64,000 nucleotides of DNA. Origin: Streptomyces phaeolivaceus. GTDB lineage: Bacteria > Actinomycetota > Actinomycetes > Streptomycetales > Streptomycetaceae. Position numbers and translations under genes: made by a program. The stretch spans positions 5,332,001 through 5,396,000 of the forward strand of contig NZ_CP045096.1 of the NCBI RefSeq assembly GCF_009184865.1, in the 5' to 3' direction. The notes beneath the pieces were generated by a model that ran no database searches, was not told the origin of the DNA, and saw only the letters and a program-made list of their open reading frames with translations. Every line of letters begins with the position of its first letter. Within the stretch, counting starts at the first letter, position 1. This document shows positions 43,143-51,305 of the stretch, piece by piece.

Positions 43143-43186
43143 CTGGCCCCGCCTCGCCCCGCCTCGTCCGGACGAGGCGGGGCCAG
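43143..43186 (+). terminator. Hairpin terminator
   Basis: CTGGCCCCGCCTCG / CGAGGCGGGGCCAG (14-bp arms). Inside it an alternative 28-bp perfect palindrome centred on TCCGGA spans 43156-43183. Lies about 30 bp after the stop at 43115. Confidence 0.85.
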
Positions 43187-43278
43187 CCGGGGCTGGGCAC
43201 CGGCCCGTTCGGCACAGCAGCGGCACGGCCGAGGGCACGGCGGCCGTGAACGCAATCGTGGGGGCGCGCGTATCGGAC

Positions 43279-43309
<31 letters not shown>

Positions 43310-43410
43310 AAGAAGCCTGTCCGGCGGCCCCGGTGGAACCATCCCCGCCCATCCGACGTGCAGTGATAGCAGAGCCTGGGATGCGGAACCGCGGCCGGCG
43401 ACGGGGGAAC

Positions 43411-43555
43411 GACGCACGAGCGACGCACGAGCGACGCACGAGCGACGCACGAGCGACGGACGATCGACGCACGAAGACGCACGAAGACGCACGAAGACGC
43501 ACGAAGACGCACGAAGACGCACGAAGACGGACGAAGGCGCACGAAGGCGCACGAA
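43411..43555. repeat. 11-bp and 10-bp phased repeat array upstream of the HTH-TM gene
   Basis: Five copies of gacgcacgagc (11 bp, the last degenerate), then nine of gacgcacgaa (10 bp, three with substitutions). The array ends 13 bp before ATG at 43569. The period equals one turn of DNA. It occupies most of the otherwise gene-free 43187-43568. Confidence 0.97.
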
Positions 43556-43568
43556 CGACAGGGGAGCG

Positions 43569-44831
43569 ATGCCGATTTCGGACGATGCCGAGGAGTTCGC
43601 GGCGTTGCTGCGTCGGCTCAAGGACCGCACCGACCGGAGCTACGGTTCCCTGGCCCGTCGCGTCCACATGAACACCTCCACGCTGCACCGGTACTGCGCG
43701 GGCGAGGCGGTCCCGCAGGACTTCGCGCCCGTCGAGCGGCTCGCGACGTTCTGCGGCGCGACAGCGCAGGAGCGGCTCGAACTGCACCGGCTGTGGCTGT
43801 CCGCGGTGGCGGCGCGACAGCGGGTGCGTACGACCGATTCACCGGCGAAGACGCCCCCGGCACCCGCCCCGAACGAGCGCTCCCCCTCAACTTCCCTCCC
43901 CACCCCCACCCCCACCCCCACCCCCACCCCCACCCCCACCCCCACCCCCACCCCCACTCCTCCCCGCCCCCGGTACCGCATCCGACGAGCAACTGCCGTA
44001 GCCGTAGCCGTATCCGCTACCGTCGCCACTGCCATCGGCTGCGTCCTGCTCGCCACCGTAGGCAGCACATCCACCCTCCTGTCGGACGACCGTTCCTCCG
44101 AGGCGGACGCCTCGCACCCCACGAGCCCCCGGACAACCGCCGCCGGCGCGCCCGGCCGCTCGGCGGAACCGTCGGACACGAGTACGAAGCCGACCACCGC
44201 CCCGCCGCTCACCTGGAGCGTCGACTCCCTGGTCTGGGACAAGGGGTGCGACCACGACTACGTCATCGGCAAGCCACCCACGCAGGTGCCGCCACCGCCC
44301 TTCGAGCAGGACGGCGGGGTGTGGGCGGCGACGCAGGGCGCGGTGCACGGGCGGCAGACGAAGGTGCAGATCTCCGTGCAGGGGCGGTCCTCCACGGCCG
44401 TGGTCCTGAAGGCGCTCCGCGTCCGTGTCGTCAGCCGCGGCACTCCGGGCGTCGGGAACGCGTACGCCATGGGCCAGGGCTGCGGCAGCGATCTCACGCC
44501 CCGCCGCTTCGCGGTGAACCTCGATGTGGACCGCCCCGTCGCCCGCCCGAAGGACGGCGCCGACGGCCAACGCACCCTCCCGGCCGTGCGGTTCCCGTAC
44601 CGCGTCTCCGCCGAGGACCCGGAAGTGCTGCTGGTCGACGCGACGACACAGACGTACGACGCCCGCTGGTACCTCGAACTGGAATGGTCCTCCCAGGGCC
44701 GCACCGGCACGATCCGCGTCGACGACGACGGCCGCCCGTTCCACACCACCAGCATCAAGGGCCTGCCGCACTACTGGTACGGCACGAACGACGCGGGCGA
44801 GCGGGCCTGGGTCCCGCTCGACAGCTACTAG
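43569..44831 (+). CDS. Membrane-anchored XRE-type HTH protein with extracytoplasmic domain
   Basis: 420 residues. The N-terminal helix-turn-helix (LAALLRRLK..., YGSLARRVHMNTSTLHRYC) lies in the cytoplasm. A Pro-Thr dipeptide run of about ten repeats, encoded by hexamers, leads to one membrane helix (TAVAVAVSATVATAIGCVLL). After a Thr/Pro-rich spacer comes an extracytoplasmic domain with two conserved cysteines (WDKGCDHDYVIG, GQGCGSD) and tail PHYWYGTNDAGERAWVPL. The layout suggests one-component transmembrane signalling. GGGGAG lies just before ATG at 43569. Confidence 0.85.
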   Translation: MPISDDAEEFAALLRRLKDRTDRSYGSLARRVHMNTSTLHRYCAGEAVPQDFAPVERLATFCGATAQERLELHRLWLSAVAARQRVRTTDSPAKTPPAPAPNERSPSTSLPTPTPTPTPTPTPTPTPTPTPPRPRYRIRRATAVAVAVSATVATAIGCVLLATVGSTSTLLSDDRSSEADASHPTSPRTTAAGAPGRSAEPSDTSTKPTTAPPLTWSVDSLVWDKGCDHDYVIGKPPTQVPPPPFEQDGGVWAATQGAVHGRQTKVQISVQGRSSTAVVLKALRVRVVSRGTPGVGNAYAMGQGCGSDLTPRRFAVNLDVDRPVARPKDGADGQRTLPAVRFPYRVSAEDPEVLLVDATTQTYDARWYLELEWSSQGRTGTIRVDDDGRPFHTTSIKGLPHYWYGTNDAGERAWVPLDSY

Positions 44832-44935
44832 CCAAAAGCCGATCCGAAGCCAAAAGCCGATCCGAGACCGAGACCAGCTGACCAGCTGAGCGGCTGACCA
44901 GCTGACCAGCTGAGCGGCTGACCAGCTGAGCGGCT
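44830..44935. repeat. 18-bp and 8-bp tandem repeats after the HTH-TM gene
   Basis: Two 18-bp copies of agccaaaagccgatccga (44830-44865), then eight 8-bp units gaccagct/gagcggct (44872-44935). Fills most of the 145-bp gap to the next gene. Confidence 0.95.
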
Positions 44936-44976
44936 GAGACTCTGAGCAGCCCGCAACGGGGGAGGAACGCCACGTC

Positions 44977-45471
44977 ATGACGACCATCGCGGTGACCGGG
45001 CATCTGGACCTGACCGAGGGGAGCGTGGCGCTGGTGCGTACGGCGTTGAACGACCTGCTCAGGCCGTACGCCGGCGACGGCGGCCCGCTCGTCGGGGTGT
45101 CCTGTATCGCCGAGGGCGCCGACACGCTCTTCGCCGAGGCCGTGCTCGCTGCCGGCGGGCGGCTGGTCGTCGTCGTACCCGCGAGGGACTATCGGCGGAA
45201 CGTGGTCGGGCCCGAGCAGCGTGCCTCGTACGACCTCCTCGTCGAGGCCGCCGAGGAGGTCGTCCTGCTTCCCCACGAGACGTCCGACCGGCAGGCGTAC
45301 GAGGCCGCCAACGCCGTACTGGTCGAGCGGGCCGACCGGCTCGTCGCCGTATGGGACGGCGCACCGCCCACCGGCAGGGGAGGCGGCACCGCCGACGCCG
45401 TCCTCGAAGCGCGCGCGGCCGGTGTCCCCGTGGACGTGGTGTGGCCGGACGGGGCGGCTCGCCGCGGCTGA
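44977..45471 (+). CDS. Rossmann-like SLOG/DprA-type protein
   Basis: 164 residues. The pattern TIAVTGHLDL, VSCIAEGADTLFAEAVLAAGG, RLVVVVPARDY, and a C-terminal VLVERADRLVAVWDG with GGTADAVLEARAAGVPV fits a DprA/LOG-like nucleotide-binding fold. Such SLOG domains bind nucleotide ligands in several bacterial conflict systems, while others are metabolic. No effector gene adjoins it; the neighbours are the HTH-TM gene and the convergent helR gene. GGGGGAGGA precedes ATG. Confidence 0.55.
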   Translation: MTTIAVTGHLDLTEGSVALVRTALNDLLRPYAGDGGPLVGVSCIAEGADTLFAEAVLAAGGRLVVVVPARDYRRNVVGPEQRASYDLLVEAAEEVVLLPHETSDRQAYEAANAVLVERADRLVAVWDGAPPTGRGGGTADAVLEARAAGVPVDVVWPDGAARRG

Positions 45472-45520
45472 CCAGGGGGAAGGCCGACAGCCCATGGCCG
45501 CCCCCCGCCGACATCGGCCG

Positions 45521-47842
45521 TCAGGAAGTCGCCCCCAGGATGACCAGCCGCTGTGTCGCCCTCGTCATCGCCACATAGTGGTCCACCGCCCCCTCGACGC
45601 CCTCGCCGTACGTCTCCGGGTCGATGAGGACGACGAGGTCGAATTCGAGGCCCTTGGAGAGTTCGGGGGTGAGGGTGCGGACGCGGGGGGTCGTGGGGAG
45701 GCGGGGCGCGGAGCCCGGGGCGGCGATCACGCAGGCGATTCCGTCGGGGTTGGCGGACCGCCACGTGTCCAGGGTCCCCTTCAGGTCCGACACCGGGCCG
45801 TAGGTGACCGGGACGCCGTTGCTGCGGATCGACGTCGGGACGTTCGCGTCCGGGAGGGCGGCCCGGATCACCGGCTCCGCCTCCGTCATGATCTCCTCCG
45901 GGGTGCGGTAGTTGATGGTGAGGGAGGACAGGGTCACGCGGTCCAGACCCACCCGCTTCAGACGGTCCTGCCAGGACTCCGTGAAGCCGTGCCTCGCCTG
46001 GGCCCGGTCGCCGACGATCGTGAAGCTGCGGGACGGGCAGCGGAGCAGGAGCATCTGCCATTCCGCGTCCGTCAGTTCCTGTGCCTCGTCGACGACGATG
46101 TGCGCGAAGGGGCCGGCCAGGAGGTCCGGGGGAAGGACGGGCAGTTCGGAGTTGTCCACCAGGCTGACCTGGGCGTCCTCGCCGCGGAGCATCGTCACCA
46201 GGCCCTCGCCGTCGTCCGCGTCGGCGCCCGAGTTGGAGACCGCCTCGATCAGGTTGTCCACGACGTGGGTCATACGCTCGCGCTGCGCGGCGAGGGTGGC
46301 CGCGTGACGGCGTTTGCGGCGGGCCGTCTCCGGGTCCCCGAGGCGCTGGCGGGCCGCGTCGAGGAGGGGCAGATCGGACGTCGTCCAGGCCTGCGGCTCG
46401 TCGCGCTGGAGGAGCCGGACCTCGTCCCGGGTCAGCCAGGGGGCGCACAGCCGCAGATACGCCGGTACCGTCCACAGGTCCCCGACCAGGTCCGCCGCCT
46501 CCAGGAGGGGCCACGCCCGGTTGAACGTCGCGACCAGGTCCCTGTTCTGGAGGAGGGCCTTGCGGAGCAGGGCCGGGGGTACGGCCGTATCGGCGTCGGG
46601 GTCCGCGCCGGAGTCGGAGTCGGCGGCGCCGCCCGCCTCGTGCAGGTGCTCGTGCCTGTCCGTCAGGATCGTGAGGAGTTCCTCCCAGACCTGGTGGCGG
46701 GCCTCGTTGTGGGGGGTGCCGGGTTCCGCCGCCTCGAAGGCCGCGATCCAGTCGACGGGGCTCAGCGGGATGTCGGTCCACGGGGTGGTGACCCTCATGC
46801 CCTTGGCCGGCGGCTCCTCGTAGAAGCGGACGGCCTTCTCGATCCCGGCCACCAGCGCCGCCGACGACTTCAGGCGCGCCACCTCCGGGTCGGACTCCGT
46901 ACCGGCCGCCGCGCCCTCCTCGACCAGGTCGCGCAGGATGCACGTCTGTACGCCGTCCTCGCCGAGGCTGGGGAGGACATCGGCGACGTAGGAGAGGTAC
47001 GGGCGGTGCGGGCCGACGAAGAGGACGCCGCCCCGGCGGTGGCCCAGGCGGGGGTCGGCGTGCAGGAGATAGGCGGAACGGTGCAGGGCCACGACCGTCT
47101 TGCCGGTGCCGGGGCCGCCGTCCACGACCAGGGCGCCCCGGGAACTCGCCCGGATGATCGCGTCCTGGTCGGCCTGGATGGTGCCGAGGACGTCCCGCAT
47201 CCGCTCCGACCTGTTGGTTCCCAGGCTGGCGATGAACGCGGACTGGTCGTCGAGCGCGGCGGTGTGGTGGTGGTCGGTGAGGTCGTCCAGATCGTCGCGG
47301 GAGAAGACCTCGTCCCAGTAGTCGCTGATACGGCCGTTGGTCCAGCGGTAGCGGCGGCGGCTGGTGAGGCCCATGGGGTTGGCGTGGGTCGCGCCGAAGA
47401 AGGGTTCGGCGGCCGGGGAGCGCCAGTCGACGAGGAGACGGCGGCCCGTCGTGCCGTCGGTGAGGCCGAGGCGGCCGATGTGGACGGGGTGTTCCGGGTC
47501 GTCCGTGGTGACCATGCGGCCGAGGCAGAGGTCCAGGCCGAAGCGGCGCAGGGTGCGCAGACGGGCGGTCAGACGGTGGATCTCCGTGTCCCGGTCCATC
47601 GCGTGCCGGCCCAGACCGCCGGGGGCCCTGCGAGCGGCGTCCAGTTGGGCGGACACCTCGGCGATCGACTCTTCGAGACACCGCGCGAGATCCGCGAAGT
47701 ACCGCTCGTCGGCGGCGATCAGGGCCGGGGAGGCCTTGGCGGTGAGGCGGTCGGGGAGGGCGAAGGCCGTGGCGGGGTGATTGGGGTGATTGGGGTGATT
47801 GGGGTGGGTGGGGTGGGTGGGGTCGGTGGCCGGGGGGTTCAT
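45521..47842 (-). CDS. helR: RNA polymerase recycling ATPase HelR (HelD family)
   Basis: 773 residues, UvrD/HelD-like. An N-terminal coiled segment (EESIAEVSAQLDAARRA) would enter the polymerase channel. ATPase motifs are VVDGGPGTGKTVVALHRSA (Walker A), FAHIVVDEAQELTDAEWQML (Walker B), LSSLTINYRTPEEIM and late VDHYVAMTRATQRLVILG. HelR proteins displace rifamycins from RNA polymerase and confer tolerance. ATG at 47842 has GGAG eight bases upstream. The N-terminal Thr/Asn-His-Pro repeats come from a 9-bp array. It lies 88 bp downstream of a putative rifamycin glycosyltransferase, apparently in one transcript headed by an RAE-like element. Confidence 0.88.
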   Translation of the reverse strand: MNPPATDPTHPTHPNHPNHPNHPATAFALPDRLTAKASPALIAADERYFADLARCLEESIAEVSAQLDAARRAPGGLGRHAMDRDTEIHRLTARLRTLRRFGLDLCLGRMVTTDDPEHPVHIGRLGLTDGTTGRRLLVDWRSPAAEPFFGATHANPMGLTSRRRYRWTNGRISDYWDEVFSRDDLDDLTDHHHTAALDDQSAFIASLGTNRSERMRDVLGTIQADQDAIIRASSRGALVVDGGPGTGKTVVALHRSAYLLHADPRLGHRRGGVLFVGPHRPYLSYVADVLPSLGEDGVQTCILRDLVEEGAAAGTESDPEVARLKSSAALVAGIEKAVRFYEEPPAKGMRVTTPWTDIPLSPVDWIAAFEAAEPGTPHNEARHQVWEELLTILTDRHEHLHEAGGAADSDSGADPDADTAVPPALLRKALLQNRDLVATFNRAWPLLEAADLVGDLWTVPAYLRLCAPWLTRDEVRLLQRDEPQAWTTSDLPLLDAARQRLGDPETARRKRRHAATLAAQRERMTHVVDNLIEAVSNSGADADDGEGLVTMLRGEDAQVSLVDNSELPVLPPDLLAGPFAHIVVDEAQELTDAEWQMLLLRCPSRSFTIVGDRAQARHGFTESWQDRLKRVGLDRVTLSSLTINYRTPEEIMTEAEPVIRAALPDANVPTSIRSNGVPVTYGPVSDLKGTLDTWRSANPDGIACVIAAPGSAPRLPTTPRVRTLTPELSKGLEFDLVVLIDPETYGEGVEGAVDHYVAMTRATQRLVILGATS
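47774..47827. repeat. 9-bp tandem repeat at the helR 5' end
   Basis: Six in-frame units of ggggtgatt/ggggtgggt encoding Thr-His-Pro and Asn-His-Pro on the minus strand, directly after the helR start. Confidence 0.95.
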
Positions 47843-47930
47843 GTCGGGGGCTCCGAACGTCGTTTTCTGTAGGTCCGCATACTTCCGGTTGCTGTGGGGT
47901 GCGCCGGGCACGGCCTCGCAACGGTCACCC

Positions 47931-49316
47931 TCACGCCGACCGCGCCCGCCCCGCCCCACCCTTCCCACCCTTCCCGCCCTTCCCGCCGTACTCGTCGAAC
48001 AGCCGTCGCGCCGCCCTCAGTGCCCCGTCCGGCAGGACGAGCCCCGCCACCTCCGCCGCCCGCTCCCGCGTGCCCGGGGCCAACGCCACCTTCAGCGCCG
48101 CCGACAGGGACTCGAACGTCGGGGTCGGGCCGTCGTGGGCCACACCGATGCCGAGTTCGGCGACCCGGTTCGCGAAGTACGGCTGGTCCGCGCCCTGGGG
48201 CACCACCACCTGGGGCGCGCCCGCCCAGGTCGCCGTGGTCGTCGTACCGGCGCCGCCGTGGTGGACGACGGCGGCGACCCGGCGGAACAGGGCGTGATGG
48301 TTGGCCTCGCCGACGACGAAGCAGTCGTCGCGGTCGTCGGCCACCCCCAGCTCGGCCCAGCCCCGGGAGACGACCGCCCGGCGGCCCTGCGCGCGGATGG
48401 CCTCGACGCACGCCCGCGCGACGTCCGCCGAGCCGCCGATCGCGATGCTGCCGAAGCCGACGTACACGGGCGGCGCCCCGGCGTCCAGGAACGCCGTCAG
48501 CCCGGCGGGCAGCGGGCGCTCGTCCGGCACGATCCACGTACCGGTCTGTACGACGTCGATGCCGATGCCGATGCCGATGCCGATGCCGATGCCGATGCCG
48601 ATGTCGGACCCGGACCCGGACCCGGACCCGGACCCGGAGTCGGAATCGGAATCGGAATCGGAATCGGAGGGTCCCCGATCCGACAACAACCCCCACCACG
48701 GATCCAGCACCGGATCCGTGGCCAACCACGGCCGCTGGGTGAACACGTGATCGCGCAGACGGGCCACCGGCGGCAGCCCGACCCTCGCGCGGTGCTCGGC
48801 GTACACCTCGCCGAACAGATCGTCCGCGCTCCACGCGTCGAACTCCCACAGCGCGCGGTTGTCGGTCACGTCCGCCGGCAACGGCCGCCCCGGCCGTGGC
48901 ATCGGCGGATGGCGCGGCGACGGCAGGGACACGGACTGGAAGCTCGCGTACACATACGGGATGTCCAGCTTCTCCGCCACGGACCGCACGCAGGCCGCGG
49001 CCGGGAGCAGGCCGGTCGCCACCAGCACGTCGCAGCCCTCCGCCGCCTCCGCGACCGTGTCGAACTCGGCGAGCAGTTCGGCCGCGCGCCGGGGCACACC
49101 GCTCGGACCCGGCGGTGTCGCCCCGGTCATCAGCGCGCGCACCGGCCGGCCGAACGGCACCAGCGGTACGTCCACATCGGCCAGCCGCCGCGCGAACTCC
49201 TCGTCCGGCGGCGCGCACACCCGCACCTCCGCGCCGAGTCCACGCAGCCGGACCGCGAGTCCGACCAGCGGCTCGACGCCCCCGCGCGAGTCGTAGTTCG
49301 CCAACAGCACACGCAT
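47931..49316 (-). CDS. rgt: UGT-type glycosyltransferase, probably rifamycin-inactivating
   Basis: 461 residues of the macrolide/MGT glycosyltransferase fold. The N-terminal acceptor domain starts RVLLANYDSRGGVEPLVGLA. The donor-binding C-terminal domain has VYVGFGSIAIGGSADVARAC, VVHHGGAGTTTTATWAGAPQ and VVPQGADQPYFANRV, all intact. Between the domains sits a 36-residue Ser-Asp/Gly-Ser/Gly-Ile dipeptide run made by a hexamer array. An RAE-like sequence lies 78 bp upstream and helR follows, which argues for rifamycin as acceptor. The fold alone would not tell which drug. ATG at 49316 has a GGGGG stretch upstream. Confidence 0.7.
   Translation of the reverse strand: MRVLLANYDSRGGVEPLVGLAVRLRGLGAEVRVCAPPDEEFARRLADVDVPLVPFGRPVRALMTGATPPGPSGVPRRAAELLAEFDTVAEAAEGCDVLVATGLLPAAACVRSVAEKLDIPYVYASFQSVSLPSPRHPPMPRPGRPLPADVTDNRALWEFDAWSADDLFGEVYAEHRARVGLPPVARLRDHVFTQRPWLATDPVLDPWWGLLSDRGPSDSDSDSDSDSGSGSGSGSGSDIGIGIGIGIGIGIGIDVVQTGTWIVPDERPLPAGLTAFLDAGAPPVYVGFGSIAIGGSADVARACVEAIRAQGRRAVVSRGWAELGVADDRDDCFVVGEANHHALFRRVAAVVHHGGAGTTTTATWAGAPQVVVPQGADQPYFANRVAELGIGVAHDGPTPTFESLSAALKVALAPGTRERAAEVAGLVLPDGALRAARRLFDEYGGKGGKGGKGGAGRARSA
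48558..48665. repeat. Eighteen hexamer repeats inside the glycosyltransferase gene
   Basis: Seven gatgcc, one gatgtc, five ggaccc, one ggagtc and four ggaatc units in succession, all in frame, encoding the Ile-Gly, Gly-Ser and Ser-Asp runs of the interdomain linker. Confidence 0.97.
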
Positions 49317-49393
49317 CCAGCGCCCCCGGTCTCCATCGATGCAAGCCGAATCAGAGCCGATTCAGGCTCAGGCCGAGGATTCTGCGCCACGAC

Positions 49394-49415
49394 GGGGGCC
49401 TTGCCGCAAGCCCCC
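49394..49415 (-). promoter_or_regulatory. Rifamycin-associated element (RAE)-like sequence
   Basis: The minus strand reads GGGGGCTTGCGGCAAGGCCC-CC, containing the 19-bp RAE sequence found upstream of rgt, rph and helR genes in actinomycetes (as remembered from the literature). It lies 78 bp upstream of the glycosyltransferase start. A TATAGC hexamer at 49422-49427 on the minus strand could be the -10 box, placing the RAE near the transcription start. Confidence 0.82.
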
Positions 49416-49437
49416 GGGTGCGCTATACGTTGAGACA

Positions 49438-49463
49438 GGCAAGGAGAGGTCTACCTCCTTGCC
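49438..49463. other. Hairpin upstream of the RAE
   Basis: GGCAAGGAG / CTCCTTGCC, nine-base perfect arms with an 8-nt loop, 23 bp beyond the RAE. It may insulate the promoter or be part of it. Confidence 0.6.
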
Positions 49464-49487
49464 ATTCGTTTGCCCCGGACGGCCGGC

Positions 49488-49539
49488 GAGGACCGACGGA
49501 GAGGACCGATGGCGAGGACCGACGGAGAGGACCGACGGC
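49488..49539. repeat. Four 13-bp tandem repeats
   Basis: Units of gaggaccgacgga with up to three changes, between the RAE region and the membrane-protein gene ending at 49648. No gene in 49317-49647. Confidence 0.95.
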
Positions 49540-49647
49540 TTCCTCACCAAGTGGAGAGGCGGCCGGACCGCTCTGCTGGTCTGCCTGGCACGGAGGCGGC
49601 GGGCGCGTCCCTTCGACAGGGATCGTGTCGGTGTTGCGGGACAAACC

Positions 49648-50193
49648 TCAAAAAGGCGCCCGTAGTTCTCGAATTGCCTTGTACGAAAGCCAAGTCGCCG
49701 TGGCGGCCAACGGCCAAGAAGCCGCGACCACCCAGGACGATGCGTCGATGTCCTTGACTCCTTCGATGCTCGCCGCTGCGAGCGATGCTGTTGCGACCAA
49801 GGCAACGATCGAGGTTCCAGGGAAGAGTAAGTAGTAGGGGTGCGTAAGCTTCTTCGCTTCGCTGTCCGGCCGATTCTGTTTCAGCCAGGATTCCCATCCG
49901 AGCCCCCCGTTCACTTTCGGGCTCAGCTCGTCGTTTATGTATGTCGCGATGGCGTCCACTGTACGGAACAGGGTTGCCATGCTTTCGCTTGAAACATAGG
50001 AGATGAAAGGAATGACCAGAAGCATCGGCCAGCGGTCCTGGGAGGTGAGCGTCACAGAGAAGACCACGCTTACGGCCGTCATGTGCAATGCGATCACCTG
50101 GTGTTGCAGATTTATTCTCGTCGCTATTTCTCCTCTCAGAGACGCGTATTCCGCCAGGGCGCCTTGGCTTGGATCGTTCTCTTCTGTCGACAT
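49648..50193 (-). CDS. Membrane protein of unknown function
   Basis: 181 residues. A helical cytoplasmic start (STEENDPSQGALAEYASLRG) is followed by two helices near 35-75 (VIALHMTAVSVVFSVTLTSQ, PMLLVIPFISYVSSESMATL), a soluble middle with VNGGLGWESWLKQNRP, and two helices near 125-175. ATG at 50193 follows AAGGGGGACGG. The DNA is somewhat less GC-rich than its surroundings, hinting at transfer. No family recognised. Confidence 0.65.
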   Translation of the reverse strand: MSTEENDPSQGALAEYASLRGEIATRINLQHQVIALHMTAVSVVFSVTLTSQDRWPMLLVIPFISYVSSESMATLFRTVDAIATYINDELSPKVNGGLGWESWLKQNRPDSEAKKLTHPYYLLFPGTSIVALVATASLAAASIEGVKDIDASSWVVAASWPLAATATWLSYKAIRELRAPF

Positions 50194-50453
50194 GCCGTCC
50201 CCCTTGGAAGAGCGTGGCCCAGGTCGGTGCTGTGCAGTGGCTCGGCCCGGCTCGTGAGGAGAGGGGTGGGTGCGACGTTCCAGGATCACGAAGCCCATGC
50301 CGCGCGGCCATATGCTGACTCAGCGCACGGCATATGACATCAGCGCGCAGGGGGCGCATGCAGGCATGGCCGGTCGAGGCGCGCGTCTGATCAGGAGAGT
50401 CGACAGTCATCCGCCGCGCAGCGCGGGATGTCGGGTGGTCGATCCCTTCGTCC

Positions 50454-50726
50454 ATGGCATGGGGGCAGTTCTTGAATGTGTCGTATCGAGCGCGAGTGGC
50501 GGCACTGCTTGAGGATTCGCCACCGACCTCGGAGGCGGTCATCACGGATGTGCGCCATCTTCTGACACATGGTGAGGAGGCTTTGGCGTTCGACACCATG
50601 TGCTCGTGGATCTACGAGGACGCTCTGCCCATCACCCGCCAATACCGTGCGAACCTGGTGGCCATGGCCGACGAGATGGCTACGCCACGTTCCGTCCACC
50701 GCCTCGACGGGCTAGTGATCGACTGA
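50454..50726 (+). CDS. MafI-like small immunity protein
   Basis: 90 residues, helical, with DVRHLLTHGEEALAFDTMCSWIYEDALPI resembling (by its HGE-ALxxLC-W/LYE pattern) MafI-type immunity proteins, which protect against polymorphic toxins. The start is uncertain: ATG at 50454 lacks a good ribosome site, and GTG a few codons in is possible. No toxin gene adjoins it; a transposase fragment follows 160 bp later. It may be an orphan immunity gene left after rearrangement. Confidence 0.5.
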   Translation: MAWGQFLNVSYRARVAALLEDSPPTSEAVITDVRHLLTHGEEALAFDTMCSWIYEDALPITRQYRANLVAMADEMATPRSVHRLDGLVID

Positions 50727-50884
50727 TCTCCGTCACCAGAGATCTTCGCGGGGATCATCCTTGCCGTGGCTGCTGTGATTACGGCGTCGGAGTCGTCGTG
50801 GCCGGCCCCATTCACTCGGCTGAGTACGCGGCAGTTCGGCACGTCGATCCCCGCATCGCGGTAGTCGAAGAACTAGCGCCAAAT

Positions 50885-51026
50885 ACCGCGAACTACCGCT
50901 GCTCGACCGATCACCAGGCTGTCATCGACGTCGACACCCGTTTCGTCGTCACCGTCGGCCGCCCGCTGCCCGGCAACCGCAACGACCGCAAGGTGTGGGA
51001 AGCGGCCGTGGCCGGGTTCGCCGGTC
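50885..51026 (+). pseudogene. Fragment of an IS5-type transposase
   Basis: The frame reads NYRCSTDHQAVIDVDTRFVV, TVGRPLPGNRNDRKVWEAA, matching the central DDE region of small IS5-like transposases (Asp in HQAVIDVDT, GRPLPGNRND). No start, no C-terminal Glu region and no flanking inverted repeats are visible. It is the only trace of an insertion sequence in the window and lies in the gene-poor 50727-51305 interval. Confidence 0.75.
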
Positions 51027-51247
51027 GAGCTCGAATGTTCACATCCATGGATGATCTTTATCTGGCAGATCAAGATCGAAGACACGTTCGCTTCTCGCCC
51101 CTCCGGCGCTCCTTCGATCACTGTTCCAAACGGGGTGATTGCACCCTGGCCGCCTCAAGCTCCCTCGCCTGCCGTTCACCCACGTGAACAAAATCTGTGC
51201 TCGGTCTATTGACGTGCGCAAGTCACCCCCCGACACTCGCCCACAGG

Positions 51248-51259
51248 GAAAGCGCTTTC
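51248..51259. promoter_or_regulatory. Palindrome GAAAGCGCTTTC upstream of the pectate lyase gene
   Basis: Perfect 12-bp palindrome with a GC centre, 46 bp before the start at 51306; a LacI-family-like operator. The upstream stretch 51130-51240 contains AT-richer promoter-like sequence. Confidence 0.55.
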
Positions 51260-51305
51260 TCCAACGGATCGTTCTCGACTGGACCCCCATCCCTGGAGAC
51301 CGACG

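Noticed and set aside
43411..43555. Possible CRISPR array
   Set aside because: Units of 10-11 bp directly abutting, with no unique spacers and no cas genes.
45221..47872. 883-codon plus-strand open frame opposite helR
   Set aside because: No motif; covers the helR gene, whose ATPase motifs are intact on the minus strand.
50818..51120. Complete insertion sequence around the transposase fragment
   Set aside because: No terminal inverted repeats or target duplications seen, and the frame covers only the central part of a transposase.
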